DNA from: Metabacillus litoralis
GTDB lineage: Bacteria; Bacillota; Bacilli; Bacillales; Bacillaceae
DNA: 48,381 bases
Assembly: GCF_007994985.1 (NCBI RefSeq)
Contig: NZ_VOQF01000023.1
Span: 1-48,381 of the forward strand
Direction: 5' to 3'
Made by a program: the position numbers and the translations under genes. The notes beneath the pieces were generated by a model. It was not told the origin of the DNA. It was given only the letters and a program-made list of their open reading frames with translations, and did no database searches. Numbering within the stretch: the stretch's first letter is position 1; every line of letters begins with the position of its first letter. Shown here piece after piece: positions 17,112-26,076 of the stretch.

Positions 17112-17600
17112 CTATAATTGAAGGGAGTTGTAGTTGGTTTTAAAGTAGTTGAATAATGCAACTTCATTATTTGATAACCACTTTAATTCTCCTAAATGTC
17201 TTCCGAATACTAATTCATCTGGCTTCTCAGACGCTACCCTTTTTCGGACTTTCTCTTGTCCGTTCTTATCCTTTGCGATCAAAAATATATCACAGGAATA
17301 TAAACCGTGTTCTATAAAAACTTCTGCTCGATAGTTTCGATTTGGACTATTTTTTGGCTTCTTCCAAACATAATTAGTGTTGTAACCAGCTTTTTTCATG
17401 CAGTTATATGCCTCATCGAAGGGAGTGCTGTCCCAGTTTTTCAGTTTAACCACTTTATCAATCCCTTGCTTCAACTTATCAAGAATAACTTCTCTTTTCT
17501 CTTCGTCATCTGACTTGAAAAATTCACTTGCATCACAAAGAATTTCCACATCGCAAAAGCCGCCTACAATAGTTAAATTTGACTTTGGAGATTGCTTCAC
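17112..17600 (-). CDS. Hypothetical protein, 162 residues, unrecognised
   Basis: I do not recognise this protein. It is soluble-looking (no signal or membrane segment), with a charged helical stretch (about residues 28-50) followed by a mixed region containing WKKPKNSPNRNYRAEVFIEHGLYSCDIFLIAK that looks like strands. The frame opens at a GTG at 17600 with no convincing ribosome binding site and an in-frame stop 27 bases upstream, so the true start may be internal or the gene may be a 5'-truncated remnant. It lies alone on the minus strand between a strong terminator and a 350-base gene-free gap, in the accessory stretch, which hints at acquisition or decay. Confidence 0.5.
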   Translation of the reverse strand: MKQSPKSNLTIVGGFCDVEILCDASEFFKSDDEEKREVILDKLKQGIDKVVKLKNWDSTPFDEAYNCMKKAGYNTNYVWKKPKNSPNRNYRAEVFIEHGLYSCDIFLIAKDKNGQEKVRKRVASEKPDELVFGRHLGELKWLSNNEVALFNYFKTNYNSLQL

Positions 17601-17955
17601 ACAGAAAATATTGATTTGTTTAATTTAATAGCGTTGTATTTCGTATGAAATTTAGGCTGTGATTTCGTATCCGTTAAAACTCAGTAGTCGTTATTGTACA
17701 AGTAAAAGTAAAAGACCAAATAGTAAATATATATTTGTATATGAGCAAATGAATTATTATGTAAGAAACCATTGCGAAATATTTACAGCAAACAACTCTT
17801 TCAAAATGTTAGAGTAACGAATACTTTAGCGGTTTAATTTTCATACAAAGAATCTAAACATAAGGTCATATTGTAACCTACACAAAGAGAAAATTCTCAT
17901 TAAAAGGTTTAGTATGCATGAAAAAGTGGCATTTAAATGATAAACATGAGGTGAT
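17601..17955 (+). other. Gene-free AT-rich gap
   Basis: Between the divergent hypothetical and methyltransferase genes. No gene or clear promoter is seen. It contains a 17-base string (17777-17793, AAATATTTACAGCAAAC) identical to one in the cshA leader (26587-26603). Confidence 0.4.
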
Positions 17956-17958
17956 GTG

Positions 17959-18564
17959 ATGATGAAGTCATTTAAGAAGCATTTTAGTAAACCAGATGGA
18001 ATTTTAGGGATGATAGCTGGGAGAATTATGGCTTTAGAAAATAGAAAGTTAAATGCTTGGACTGTTTCTTTACTAGGGTTAAAGAGTCATGATCACATAC
18101 TTGAAATTGGCTATGGAAGTGGCATGTGTATGGAGAGAATTTTAAAAAAGCACACCAATATCAATATTGATGGAGTGGATGTGTCCGAAACGATGCGAAA
18201 GCAAGCATCAAAAAGGTTAGAAGATAAAATAGTGAAAAAACAAGTCCATCTTATGACAGGCGATATAGAAGAGGTTACTTTGCCTAATCAAGCTTACGAT
18301 AAAATTATAACAGTGAATAACTATACAATTTGGGATCATCCCAAAAAGGGTTTGGAGAATGTATTTGGTGCTTTAAAATCAAATGGTAAAATTGCAATCA
18401 CAATGCAACCTCGGGAAGAAAATGCAAGCTCAGCAAAAACAAGGATGTTTGCTAAACAAATTTTTAATGATTTAACCAATTGTGGATTTTCTAATATAAA
18501 AATTCACTTCAAAAGAATTCGTCCAGAATTATCAGTTTGTGTAACTGCTGTTAAATTAAAATAA
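17959..18564 (+). CDS. Class I SAM-dependent methyltransferase
   Basis: About 200 residues with a full methyltransferase motif I (ILEIGYGSG, about residues 48-55), acidic post-I (IDGVDVSETMRKQA), a motif II/III area (YDKIITVNNYTIWDHPKKGL) and the LKSNGKIAITMQP strand. Similar to small uncharacterised Bacillus methyltransferases; the substrate cannot be told. GAGGTGAT just upstream suits the ATG at 17959 or 17962; the in-frame GTG at 17956 is too close. A terminator follows, so it is monocistronic. Confidence 0.82.
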   Translation: MMKSFKKHFSKPDGILGMIAGRIMALENRKLNAWTVSLLGLKSHDHILEIGYGSGMCMERILKKHTNINIDGVDVSETMRKQASKRLEDKIVKKQVHLMTGDIEEVTLPNQAYDKIITVNNYTIWDHPKKGLENVFGALKSNGKIAITMQPREENASSAKTRMFAKQIFNDLTNCGFSNIKIHFKRIRPELSVCVTAVKLK

Positions 18565-18592
18565 AAAACAGGGGAATTCCTGTTTTTTATTT
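18563..18592 (+). terminator. Terminator after the methyltransferase
   Basis: AAAACAGG / CCTGTTTT around GGAATT, flanked by A- and T-runs, so active on either strand between convergent genes. Confidence 0.8.
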
Positions 18593-18615
18593 TCGTCTAT
18601 TTTTATGTTGAATTC

Positions 18616-19071
18616 TTATTTCTCAAGATAAGAGCTAACAAGACCGATAAGAATTCCAAGCAATGCTCCTCCTGCAACCTCAGCAGGTTGATGACCTAGT
18701 AATTCATTTAACTCTTTTTCTTGTTTGACATGAAATAATCCAGGCATATGACCTGACAAAACCTCAATATCAGCATCGATATCATTGACAATTTTAGCTA
18801 TTTCTCCAGTATGTCTTCTAATGCCTTGAGCATCATACATAACAATGATTCCAAAAATAACAGCTAGTGCTGTATCTGTGGAGTTCCATCCTTTTTTTGT
18901 TGCTACATAAGTAGCTAAAGCAGAAACTCCTGCAGAGTGGGAGCTTGGCATACCACCTGTTTGAAAAATAGGTCTCCAATCCCACTCATTATTTACTTTT
19001 TTATTTGTGAGAACCTTCAATCCTTGAGCAATTCCAATTCCTGAAAGTGCTGTCCATATTCCTCGATTCAT
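18616..19071 (-). CDS. yuiD: Divergent PAP2 family protein (YuiD-like)
   Basis: Membrane protein of the divergent PAP2 (DUF212) family, related to acid phosphatase/vanadium haloperoxidases. The 151-residue product matches B. subtilis YuiD: TGGMPSSHSA (phosphatase signature), MYDAQGIRRHTGE and ELLGHQPAEV, with hydrophobic segments near both ends. The ATG at 19071 has GGGGTGAG on the minus strand four bases upstream; the frame extends further with no such site. Substrate not established for the family as far as I know. Confidence 0.88.
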   Translation of the reverse strand: MNRGIWTALSGIGIAQGLKVLTNKKVNNEWDWRPIFQTGGMPSSHSAGVSALATYVATKKGWNSTDTALAVIFGIIVMYDAQGIRRHTGEIAKIVNDIDADIEVLSGHMPGLFHVKQEKELNELLGHQPAEVAGGALLGILIGLVSSYLEK

Positions 19072-19365
19072 TAAACTCACCCCTATATATATAGTGTTCA
19101 ACAAATTCATTTCTATATTCCAAAAAGGGTCGTGATTTCTCAAAAAACATTAGAGCTTTAAGTGAAAGTGTTTTAGATGAGAAGTTTTGAATTGATAGAA
19201 AGTAATGGCACTATCTTTTTTGATAAACAGAAGAATTTACTAACAACTCGTCAAATTTAGACAAATTATTTCCCGTAAAATAATTAGAAAATCATTTTCG
19301 ATAAATGGTTCAAGTAATGCTAAGAAGGGAATGGATGGGTATAGATAAAAGAAAGGAGAAAATAA

Positions 19366-20433
19366 ATGTGGATTAAACATTCCTTTTTTAAATATGTAAC
19401 AGCTACTATCTTAGTATTAATTGTACTGCTTTTATTAGGTAGACTCGATTATTTAGTACAGCCGGTAATGACATTAATTGAGACTTTATTTTTACCTATT
19501 CTAATTGCAGGTTTTTTGTATTATCTAATCCGACCAATCGTAGTATTTGTTTCAAAAGCTCGATATATTAATCGAACAGTAAGTATTTTTTTAGTTTTTG
19601 GATTAATTATCGGGGGAATAAGTGGTCTCGTTTATTCAATGGGTGATGTTGTTCAAAGTCAGTTTAATGAATTAAAAAGTGAGGTACCAAGCAAATTTGA
19701 AGAATCTGTTGGAAAAACAGAGGCCTTTATTAATGAAAATAATCTCCCTTTTTCTATAACGAAAAATGTAAGAGAAACAGCATTCTCCTATATTGCAGAT
19801 TTAGGTGAAAATCTCAGTGATCATATTTTTGGGATTTTATCAGCTATTGCGAATTTTGCAACAGTGTTAATTATCGTTCCTTTTATTTTGTTTTATTTAT
19901 TGAAAGATGATGACCGTTTTTCGCCATACTTATTGAAATTCATCCCTGAAGATCATGAAAAGGAAGGTAAAAGGATATTGTCTGATATACATACGACGTT
20001 ATCTACCTATATTGTCGGTCAAATGATTGTAGCAAGTGTAAATGGTGTACTTATGTATATTGGATATCTAATCATAGGTCTTGATTACGCCCTAGTTTTA
20101 GCATTATTTGTCGTCATTACGGCAATTGTTCCAATTTTAGGACCACTGTTAGGAGTTTTACCTGCCTTATTTGTTGGGTTAATGTATGATCCATTCATGC
20201 TCGTCAAAATTGGTGTGGTTTTACTCATCGTCCAACAATTAGAAGGTAATTTAGTATCGCCGCTTGTTATAGGAAATCGATTAAAGTTACATCCATTAAC
20301 CGTTATTCTATTATTACTTGCAGCAGGTAGCATGTACGGATTCATTGGGATCTTAATCGTCATACCTGTTTACTCTGTATTAAAAGTAACAATCAATAAT
20401 GCCATTCGCTTCTACAAGCTACGTTACAGCTAA
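19366..20433 (+). CDS. AI-2E family transporter (YueF/PerM-like permease)
   Basis: A 355-residue membrane protein with about eight hydrophobic segments: two near the N terminus, a soluble insert (about residues 95-150), then a hydrophobic half containing FILFYLLKDD and VVITAIVPILGPLLGVLPA, the conserved family signature. The family includes E. coli TqsA/PerM and B. subtilis YueF; some members export autoinducer-2 and others act as ion antiporters, so the substrate is open. AAAGGAG precedes the ATG. A shared terminator follows. Confidence 0.88.
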   Translation: MWIKHSFFKYVTATILVLIVLLLLGRLDYLVQPVMTLIETLFLPILIAGFLYYLIRPIVVFVSKARYINRTVSIFLVFGLIIGGISGLVYSMGDVVQSQFNELKSEVPSKFEESVGKTEAFINENNLPFSITKNVRETAFSYIADLGENLSDHIFGILSAIANFATVLIIVPFILFYLLKDDDRFSPYLLKFIPEDHEKEGKRILSDIHTTLSTYIVGQMIVASVNGVLMYIGYLIIGLDYALVLALFVVITAIVPILGPLLGVLPALFVGLMYDPFMLVKIGVVLLIVQQLEGNLVSPLVIGNRLKLHPLTVILLLLAAGSMYGFIGILIVIPVYSVLKVTINNAIRFYKLRYS

Positions 20434-20444
20434 TTAACAATAGG

Positions 20445-20484
20445 AAAGCGCCTTGATCTCACAATCGATCAAGGCGCTTTTTCA
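20445..20484. terminator. Bidirectional terminator
   Basis: AAAGCGCCTTGATC (20445-20458) / GATCAAGGCGCTTT (20467-20480), between the convergent permease and LOG genes, with flanking A and T runs. Confidence 0.85.
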
Positions 20485-21066
20485 TTATGTTTGTTGACGT
20501 GTAATCCATTTAGTTAGCGGAGGAGGATCATATGTAAAGAATTTTTCAATAAGTGGTTTAGGGTCTTCCTCAACAATCATCATTGACTGATATTCAGATT
20601 TAAGAAATTGCTCTTGAACCATATGGTCGAAAAAGGTAAGTAACTTATCATAATAATGATTGCTATTGAGGATGCCAATTGGTTTTCGATGTTCCCCGAG
20701 CTGTGCCCATGTATATACTTCGAAAAACTCCTCCATAGTGCCAGGTCCTCCTGGTAAAACAACAAATCCGTCTGAAAGCTCTTCCATTTTAGCCTTACGT
20801 TCATGCATTGTATTGACTACAATTAACTCTGAAATACCTGTATGTGCTATTTCTCGTTCCATTAACATCTTAGGAATAACACCAATCACTTCTCCTCCAG
20901 CTTGTAGTGCTGCATTTGCCACAACACCCATTATTCCTACTTTTGAACCACCATAAACAAGAGTTAAACCTTCCTTTGCTAGCTGTGTTCCAAGCTGTTT
21001 TGCTGATTCAGAATATAATGGAGATGCTCCAGTGCTTGATCCACAAAAAACACTAATTCGCTTCAT
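20485..21066 (-). CDS. LOG-family nucleoside 5'-monophosphate phosphoribohydrolase
   Basis: LOG (lonely guy) family, Rossmann-like; members cleave ribose-5-phosphate from AMP or cytokinin nucleotides. The 193-residue product has the N-terminal SVFCGSSTGASP, YGGSKVGIMG, MHERK (87-91) and PGGPGTMEE (105-113), the catalytic signature. It resembles B. subtilis YvdD. The ribosome binding site is weak (AGGGACGTG). Alternative label: lysine decarboxylase family, an old annotation not supported by the motif. Confidence 0.9.
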   Translation of the reverse strand: MKRISVFCGSSTGASPLYSESAKQLGTQLAKEGLTLVYGGSKVGIMGVVANAALQAGGEVIGVIPKMLMEREIAHTGISELIVVNTMHERKAKMEELSDGFVVLPGGPGTMEEFFEVYTWAQLGEHRKPIGILNSNHYYDKLLTFFDHMVQEQFLKSEYQSMMIVEEDPKPLIEKFFTYDPPPLTKWITRQQT

Positions 21067-21373
21067 CGAAATTCACGTCCCTTTTTGGTTTTCGAGAGAA
21101 TTTTTTGTTCGTAACTACAGTTAAGTGTAGTATGTTTTCCGTAATTTAAAAAGACTGTTTTTGTAAAATTTGTTACTTTGAATTTATTAAGAGGTAATAT
21201 TCTTATTTACAAGCCTTTTTATGATAAAAGGTTAATGCAACTAATAAAGCTATTAAATTACTATATGCTTACTAAGGTTCTAAATAGTAAATGGAAAGTA
21301 AAAATTTAAAATTACATAATTTTCATGGATAAGAGAGAAAATGGAAACATATCAATGTAATTTAGGAGAGATA
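21067..21373 (+). other. Intergenic region, nothing recognised
   Basis: About 300 AT-rich bases between divergent genes. I see no repeat copy, terminator or confident promoter. Confidence 0.4.
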
Positions 21374-22129
21374 ATGATGAATTTTGATTTTCGCTTGTTA
21401 GTGATGAAAGACGGGATAAAGCTTTTAAGTCCTAATGATAAAGAAGTGGCAATTACTTTTTATGAGAAGTACATACAGAAAACTAAAGGAAGATTCTTAG
21501 AAATAGCTATAAATCCACAGAAACCATTATTTCATAATAGCGATAATAAAATAGATAAATTAACACTCACAAATGAGGAGCTTAATACAAGTAGAAACCA
21601 TGTTTTAGTGGAGAAGAAAGAATCAGGATCGATCTATAAAGCAACAACTAACCAATTTAGCCTACCTTATCTATATGATGTCATATTGATTCCATTTGGT
21701 GGGATATTGTCGGTAGGTGACAGAAAGATTGCCATAGGGGTATTAAAATCAATTTGTGATTCTTTAAAGACTGGTGGAGAAATCATTATTGATCTTTTTA
21801 GTCAAAATGAACTTTATCTTAATAAGCAGGATGAAAACATTGAGAATGCTGATGGCGATCTTACACTATTTGAATCGCGAGTTTTGGAAATTGATTTTTT
21901 TCAGCAAAAAGTAAACTACTTACTTTCACTTGAAAATTGGCAGGAAGGTAAATTAGTTAATAAAGAACGAAAGCTTCAGCCATTTATTTGGTTTGGTATG
22001 AAGGAATTTAAATTGGCCCTTGAAAGAGTTGGATTTAGTGAGGTTGAGCTAATTGGTGATTATCTTCATACAAATGAAAAAAGTTATTCAGAAAGTAAGG
22101 TTTTCACATTTGTAGCCAAAAAAGCATAA
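21374..22129 (+). CDS. Methyltransferase-fold protein with degenerate SAM motif
   Basis: A 251-residue protein whose pattern resembles a class I methyltransferase: GRFLEIAIN at the motif I position, YDVILIPFGGILSV, LKSICDSLKTGGEIIIDLF (motif III-like) and a C-terminal ERVGFSEVELIGDY followed by KVFTFVAKK. Motif I lacks the usual glycine-rich loop (a typical one reads LDLGCGTG), so SAM binding is doubtful or atypical. The ATG at 21374 (or 21377) follows TAGGAGAG; an upstream in-frame ATG at 21341 lacks a site. Function unknown. Confidence 0.7.
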   Translation: MMNFDFRLLVMKDGIKLLSPNDKEVAITFYEKYIQKTKGRFLEIAINPQKPLFHNSDNKIDKLTLTNEELNTSRNHVLVEKKESGSIYKATTNQFSLPYLYDVILIPFGGILSVGDRKIAIGVLKSICDSLKTGGEIIIDLFSQNELYLNKQDENIENADGDLTLFESRVLEIDFFQQKVNYLLSLENWQEGKLVNKERKLQPFIWFGMKEFKLALERVGFSEVELIGDYLHTNEKSYSESKVFTFVAKKA

Positions 22130-22164
22130 AGATTATGATAAAGCTTCCTGCTTTTAATAGTAGG

Positions 22165-22234
22165 ATACCTACAGGTGCACTACGTCGGAAAGTGAATCGC
22201 TGTAACGGTCATCAACTACAAAGATGTACAGAGC
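22165..22234 (+). repeat. Interspersed element, family I, right-end remnant
   Basis: AAAGTGAATCGCTGTAACGG and ATCAACTACAAAGATGTACAGAGCC match the right end of the element at 16175-16376 with several changes. It sits in the gap between the methyltransferase-like gene and ddl. Confidence 0.55.
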
Positions 22235-22402
22235 CTATAAAAAAATATAATGAAGCCCCCTCAAACGTCATTTCTTGTTTCGAATATCTTTAGATCTAGA
22301 AAGAGATGGAAAATTTAATGAGAAATAGCTTAATCATTAATAACAATTTTGTCTTAAAGTGATAAAATAGGAATGATGAAAGTACTTGAGGAGGAAACCT
22401 AC

Positions 22403-23485
22403 ATGAAAATGAAATTAGGTCTAATATATGGTGGGAAGTCTGCAGAGCATAATGTGTCCCTGCAAACAGCCCTTGCGGTTATAAATGCGTTAGATATGAG
22501 TAAATTTGACATACATCCAATATATATTAAAGAAAATGGTGAATGGGTTAGAGGTCAATCATTACAAGAACCTGTAAAGGAAGTAAATACATTAAAGCTT
22601 GATAACAATGGTGAGGTTATTTCACCAGTTTCTTTAAATACAGAGTTATTTCCGACAAAGGTAGATAGTCCCGGCAAGATTGATGTGATTTTCCCGTTAC
22701 TTCATGGGCCGAACGGCGAGGATGGAACTGTTCAAGGGCTGCTTGAGTTAATGAATATCCCTTATGTGGGGAACGGTGTCCTTGCTTCTGCAGCTGGAAT
22801 GGATAAAGTAGTAATGAAAAACCTGTTTGCACAGGCTGGTCTTGCACAGGCTAAGTATGTTCATTATATACAAACAGATTATAATAAAAGACCTTTAGAA
22901 GTTGTAGAGGAAGTCGAAAATACACTTGGTTATCCTTGCTTTGTTAAGCCAGCAAATTTAGGTTCTAGTGTTGGGATAAATAAGTGTGATGATCGTAAAG
23001 GTCTAGAAGCTGCAATCAAAGAAGCATTTGAGTATGATCGTAAAATTATTATTGAAGAAGGTATTGTAGGAAGAGAAATTGAAATTGCTGTAATTGGAAA
23101 TGATGATCCAATCTGTTCTGTTGTTGGAGAAATAGCTCCTAAGAAGGCATTTTATGATTATAAAGCAAAGTACGAAGATGGTGACACAGATTTAATTATT
23201 CCTGGCAATATTACAGAAGCTGAATATAAAATCATTGAAGAAATGGCAATAGCATCATTTAAAGCAATTGATGGCTCAGGCTTAGTGCGTGCTGACTTTT
23301 TCTTAACGAAAGATGGTGAAGCATTGATTAATGAAGTAAATACAATGCCAGGTTTTACACCATTTAGTATGTTCCCGTTGATGTGGAAGCATACAGGTTT
23401 AGAATATGCTAAATTAATTGAGAAGCTAGTTGAGCTTGCTTTAGAGCGGTTCGAGCAAAAGCAGAGCATTAAGCATACTGTTTAA
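22403..23485 (+). CDS. ddl: D-alanine--D-alanine ligase
   Basis: Ddl joins two D-Ala for peptidoglycan; Alr (35191) and MurF (next gene) are its partners. The 360-residue ATP-grasp enzyme has [35 protein letters not shown] and [14 protein letters not shown]. The omega loop FYDYKAKY is the D-Ala-specific form, not the D-lactate or D-Ser type of vancomycin resistance. The ATG at 22403 is chosen from GAGGAGG nine bases upstream; a longer frame from 22373 includes that site. An extended -10 (TGATAAAAT, about 22360) lies ahead. Confidence 0.96.
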   Translation: MKMKLGLIYGGKSAEHNVSLQTALAVINALDMSKFDIHPIYIKENGEWVRGQSLQEPVKEVNTLKLDNNGEVISPVSLNTELFPTKVDSPGKIDVIFPLLHGPNGEDGTVQGLLELMNIPYVGNGVLASAAGMDKVVMKNLFAQAGLAQAKYVHYIQTDYNKRPLEVVEEVENTLGYPCFVKPANLGSSVGINKCDDRKGLEAAIKEAFEYDRKIIIEEGIVGREIEIAVIGNDDPICSVVGEIAPKKAFYDYKAKYEDGDTDLIIPGNITEAEYKIIEEMAIASFKAIDGSGLVRADFFLTKDGEALINEVNTMPGFTPFSMFPLMWKHTGLEYAKLIEKLVELALERFEQKQSIKHTV

Positions 23486-23503
23486 TGAGATGATCTCGGG
23501 TAT
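23480..23503 (+). promoter_or_regulatory. Candidate sigma-B promoter between ddl and murF
   Basis: GTTTAA (23480-23485, including the ddl stop), 12 bases and GGGTAT (23498-23503): both boxes equal the sigma-B consensus, and spacing is at the short end of the accepted 12-15. It lies 124 bases before murF. Sequence match only. Confidence 0.5.
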
Positions 23504-23626
23504 GAAATTTTCTTGGTGAGAGAGAAGATATAAGATTGGTTTAAGATTAGTATGAGGAGCTGAATGTGTTCTAGTCAGTTCCTTTTTTTAGTCATGTTAA
23601 ATGATACACAGAAAGGGGAGTTATAT

Positions 23627-24988
23627 GTGATTGTAAAAACATTGTCTTCTGTAGAAAAAATGGTGAGTGGTTTTGGCTTAAAAGAAGAGCATATGAACAT
23701 TACGATTGAAGGTGTCACAACAGATTCTCGTCAGGTTGAACAAGGGAATTTATTTTTCCCATTAGTTGGAGATGTTTTCAATGGCCATGAATTTGTTGAT
23801 AAAGCAATTAATAATGGTGCAGCAGCAATTATTTGGAATAAATCAGAAAAAAATCCGCCTGAAGGTATACCAGTTATCTTCGTAGAGGATACACTTCTTG
23901 CGCTTCAAGCCCTTGCTAATACCTATATCGATCAATTGAATACTAAAGTAGTAGGCATTACAGGAAGTAATGGGAAAACGACAACTAAGGATATGGTTTC
24001 AGCTGTTTTAGAAACAACGTTTAAAGTACATAAAACAAAGGGTAATTTTAATAATCATATTGGATTACCCTTAACAATTCTAAGTATGACTGAAGATACA
24101 GAAATCGCTATTTTAGAAATGGGTATGAGTGGAAGAGGAGAGATTGAGCTTCTCTCAAAGCTTGCCAAACCAGATGTTGCGATTATTACAAATATTGGAG
24201 AAGCCCATTTGCTTGATTTAGGATCTAGAGATGCTATAGCAGAGGCAAAGCTTGAAATTGCTACAGGTCTTAAAGATAAAGGGTTATTAATTTATCATGG
24301 TGACGAACCACTGTTACAGGAAAAAGTAAAATCTGTGTTGAAGGAAAAAGTGACATTTGGTGAAACGAAGCAAAATGATTATTTCGCAACAAATATTATA
24401 CAGGAATTAACAGGAACATCTTTTAAAGTAAAAGATGAAGATTATTTTATACCTGTTTTAGGTAAGCATAATGTTAGCAACGCATTAGCTGCATTTGCAG
24501 TAGCTAAAGCATTTGATGTAAAAGATGCTTCGATAAAAGAAGGGTTTAATTCGATTAAAGTAACTGGGATGCGCTTGGAGTTAATTCAATCCAAAAAAGG
24601 ATTTTCAATTATTAATGATGCATATAATGCCAGCCCAACCTCAACAAAAGCGGCAATTTCTTTACTAGAAGATTTAAAAGGCTTTGATAAGAAATTTGTA
24701 GTGCTAGGAGATATGCTAGAACTAGGTGAAAATGAAAAGGAATTTCACCGTCAAGTAGGACGTTCGATAAGTAAGGATGGAATTTCTTATATCGTAACTT
24801 ATGGAAAGCTAGGCGAAGAAATTGCAATAGGAGCTAAAGAAACACATGCTGAAGAAATTGTTCATCATTTTAATGATAAGCAAAAGCTAATACAGCACCT
24901 GGATACTTTAATGAACAAAAATGATGTTGTCCTTATAAAAGCATCCAGAGGAATGAAATTAGAAGAAGTTGTGGAAGCATTGAGTTAA
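23627..24988 (+). CDS. murF: UDP-MurNAc-tripeptide--D-Ala-D-Ala ligase MurF
   Basis: MurF adds D-Ala-D-Ala to UDP-MurNAc-tripeptide, the last cytoplasmic step of the peptidoglycan precursor. The Mur-ligase ATP loop GITGSNGKTTT is at residues 110-120; the N-terminal domain has GVTTDSRQVEQGNLFFPLVG, and NFNNHIGLPLT, EMGMSGRGEI, GKHNVSNALAA and DAYNASPTS follow. The GTG at 23627 is chosen: AAAGGGGAG lies six bases upstream and the length (453) suits the family. It follows ddl, as in other bacilli, with a 141-base gap holding a sigma-B-like promoter. Confidence 0.95.
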   Translation: MIVKTLSSVEKMVSGFGLKEEHMNITIEGVTTDSRQVEQGNLFFPLVGDVFNGHEFVDKAINNGAAAIIWNKSEKNPPEGIPVIFVEDTLLALQALANTYIDQLNTKVVGITGSNGKTTTKDMVSAVLETTFKVHKTKGNFNNHIGLPLTILSMTEDTEIAILEMGMSGRGEIELLSKLAKPDVAIITNIGEAHLLDLGSRDAIAEAKLEIATGLKDKGLLIYHGDEPLLQEKVKSVLKEKVTFGETKQNDYFATNIIQELTGTSFKVKDEDYFIPVLGKHNVSNALAAFAVAKAFDVKDASIKEGFNSIKVTGMRLELIQSKKGFSIINDAYNASPTSTKAAISLLEDLKGFDKKFVVLGDMLELGENEKEFHRQVGRSISKDGISYIVTYGKLGEEIAIGAKETHAEEIVHHFNDKQKLIQHLDTLMNKNDVVLIKASRGMKLEEVVEALS

Positions 24989-25044
24989 AACTTATTTTTT
25001 TTAGGTTAAGTGGTTTGCTCCTTATAGAGATATCTTTTTATATA

Positions 25045-25205
25045 GGCTGTTTTCGCAAACTTTGTTGCTTTTAAATACACGAGAAATCGGCACAGTAGTA
25101 AGTCTAGTGGCATCTTTTCTTCATAAAATCGTAATCTTTATGCGAAAATACACTATTTCCACTGAATATTTTGGTTACATAGCAACAATATTTCAGAAAA
25201 GAGCC
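25045..25205 (-). repeat. Interspersed element, family II, copy 2 (inverted)
   Basis: Read on the minus strand it starts GGCTCTTTTCTG...ATTGTTGCTA, has GAAGAAAAGATGCCACTAGAC inside and ends CAACAAAGTTTGCGAAAACAGCC. Best match to the copy at 32380-32541. The ends are short inverted repeats (GGCTNTTTTC). Confidence 0.72.
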
Positions 25206-25338
25206 TTATATTAACCCCAAAATGATTTCAACAAACACCAAAAATAAGGAGCTAATTGTTTAGTGATTTTTCTAAATAAATCTTTAGAAAATAATTTGTA
25301 ATTTGTGGGATTGTTTTCATAAAAAGGAGGGGGAAAGT

Positions 25339-26076
25339 ATGAAGGGATGTCTATTCATACATGGTTTTACTGGTGCGCCATATGAAGTTGAGCCATTAGC
25401 AAACTACTTTAAGGAAACAACGAATTGGGTAATTAAAGTACCTACACTTCCGGGACATGGAGTAACACTTGCTCTAAAAGGGCATACATATAATGACTGG
25501 GTTTCACATGCTGAAAAAGAGCTTCTTGAATTAATGAAGCAAGTTGATGAAGTATATGTTATTGGTTTTTCAATGGGTGGAATAATTGCTTCTTATTTAG
25601 CTGCTAAATACAATGTAAGTAAGCTGATATTGCTTAGTGCTGCAGCTTACTATGTGAATCCAAAGCAGCTCATGCTAGATTTTAAAGAAATGGTAAAGGA
25701 TTTTTTAAAAGGATCTATATATGAAAATGAATTGTTTAATCGTTACAAAAAGAAGATTGTGCAGACTCCTCTACGTTCAACATTAGAATTTCAGAAGTTA
25801 GTAAAAGTAATTAAGCCATATTTAGAGAAAATAACGTTGCCAGTTTTAATTGTCCAAGGTGAGTGTGATGGTATTGTACCGGTAAAAAGTGCACACTATC
25901 TATATAATACAATTCCATCTGAGATGAAAGAGCTATGCTTACTTCCAGGCTCTAAACATCTTGTTTGTCATGGTGAGGATTATGAACATTTAAAGAAACT
26001 GGTAGAGGATTTCTTACATGACCATAATAATGACGTAAAACATGTGAATCCAAGTCAACAAATAAATATTCATTAA
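25339..26076 (+). CDS. Alpha/beta-hydrolase (carboxylesterase), second paralogue
   Basis: A 245-residue serine hydrolase: IHGFTGAPYEV oxyanion loop, nucleophile elbow GFSMGG (Ser78), Asp177 in QGECDGIVP and His207 in GSKHLV. Same broad family as the protein at 14727 but clearly diverged. The ATG at 25339 follows AGGAGGGGG; an upstream in-frame ATG at 25303 is ahead of this site. It lies between murF and cshA, with its own gap on either side. Substrate unknown. Confidence 0.85.
   Translation: MKGCLFIHGFTGAPYEVEPLANYFKETTNWVIKVPTLPGHGVTLALKGHTYNDWVSHAEKELLELMKQVDEVYVIGFSMGGIIASYLAAKYNVSKLILLSAAAYYVNPKQLMLDFKEMVKDFLKGSIYENELFNRYKKKIVQTPLRSTLEFQKLVKVIKPYLEKITLPVLIVQGECDGIVPVKSAHYLYNTIPSEMKELCLLPGSKHLVCHGEDYEHLKKLVEDFLHDHNNDVKHVNPSQQINIH

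Noticed and set aside
20485-21066. Lysine decarboxylase
   Set aside because: PGGPGTMEE and MHERK are LOG-family motifs; the decarboxylase name is a historical misannotation.
22403-23485. Vancomycin-resistance type ligase
   Set aside because: The omega loop FYDYKAKY is the D-Ala-D-Ala form and there is no vanH or vanX neighbour.
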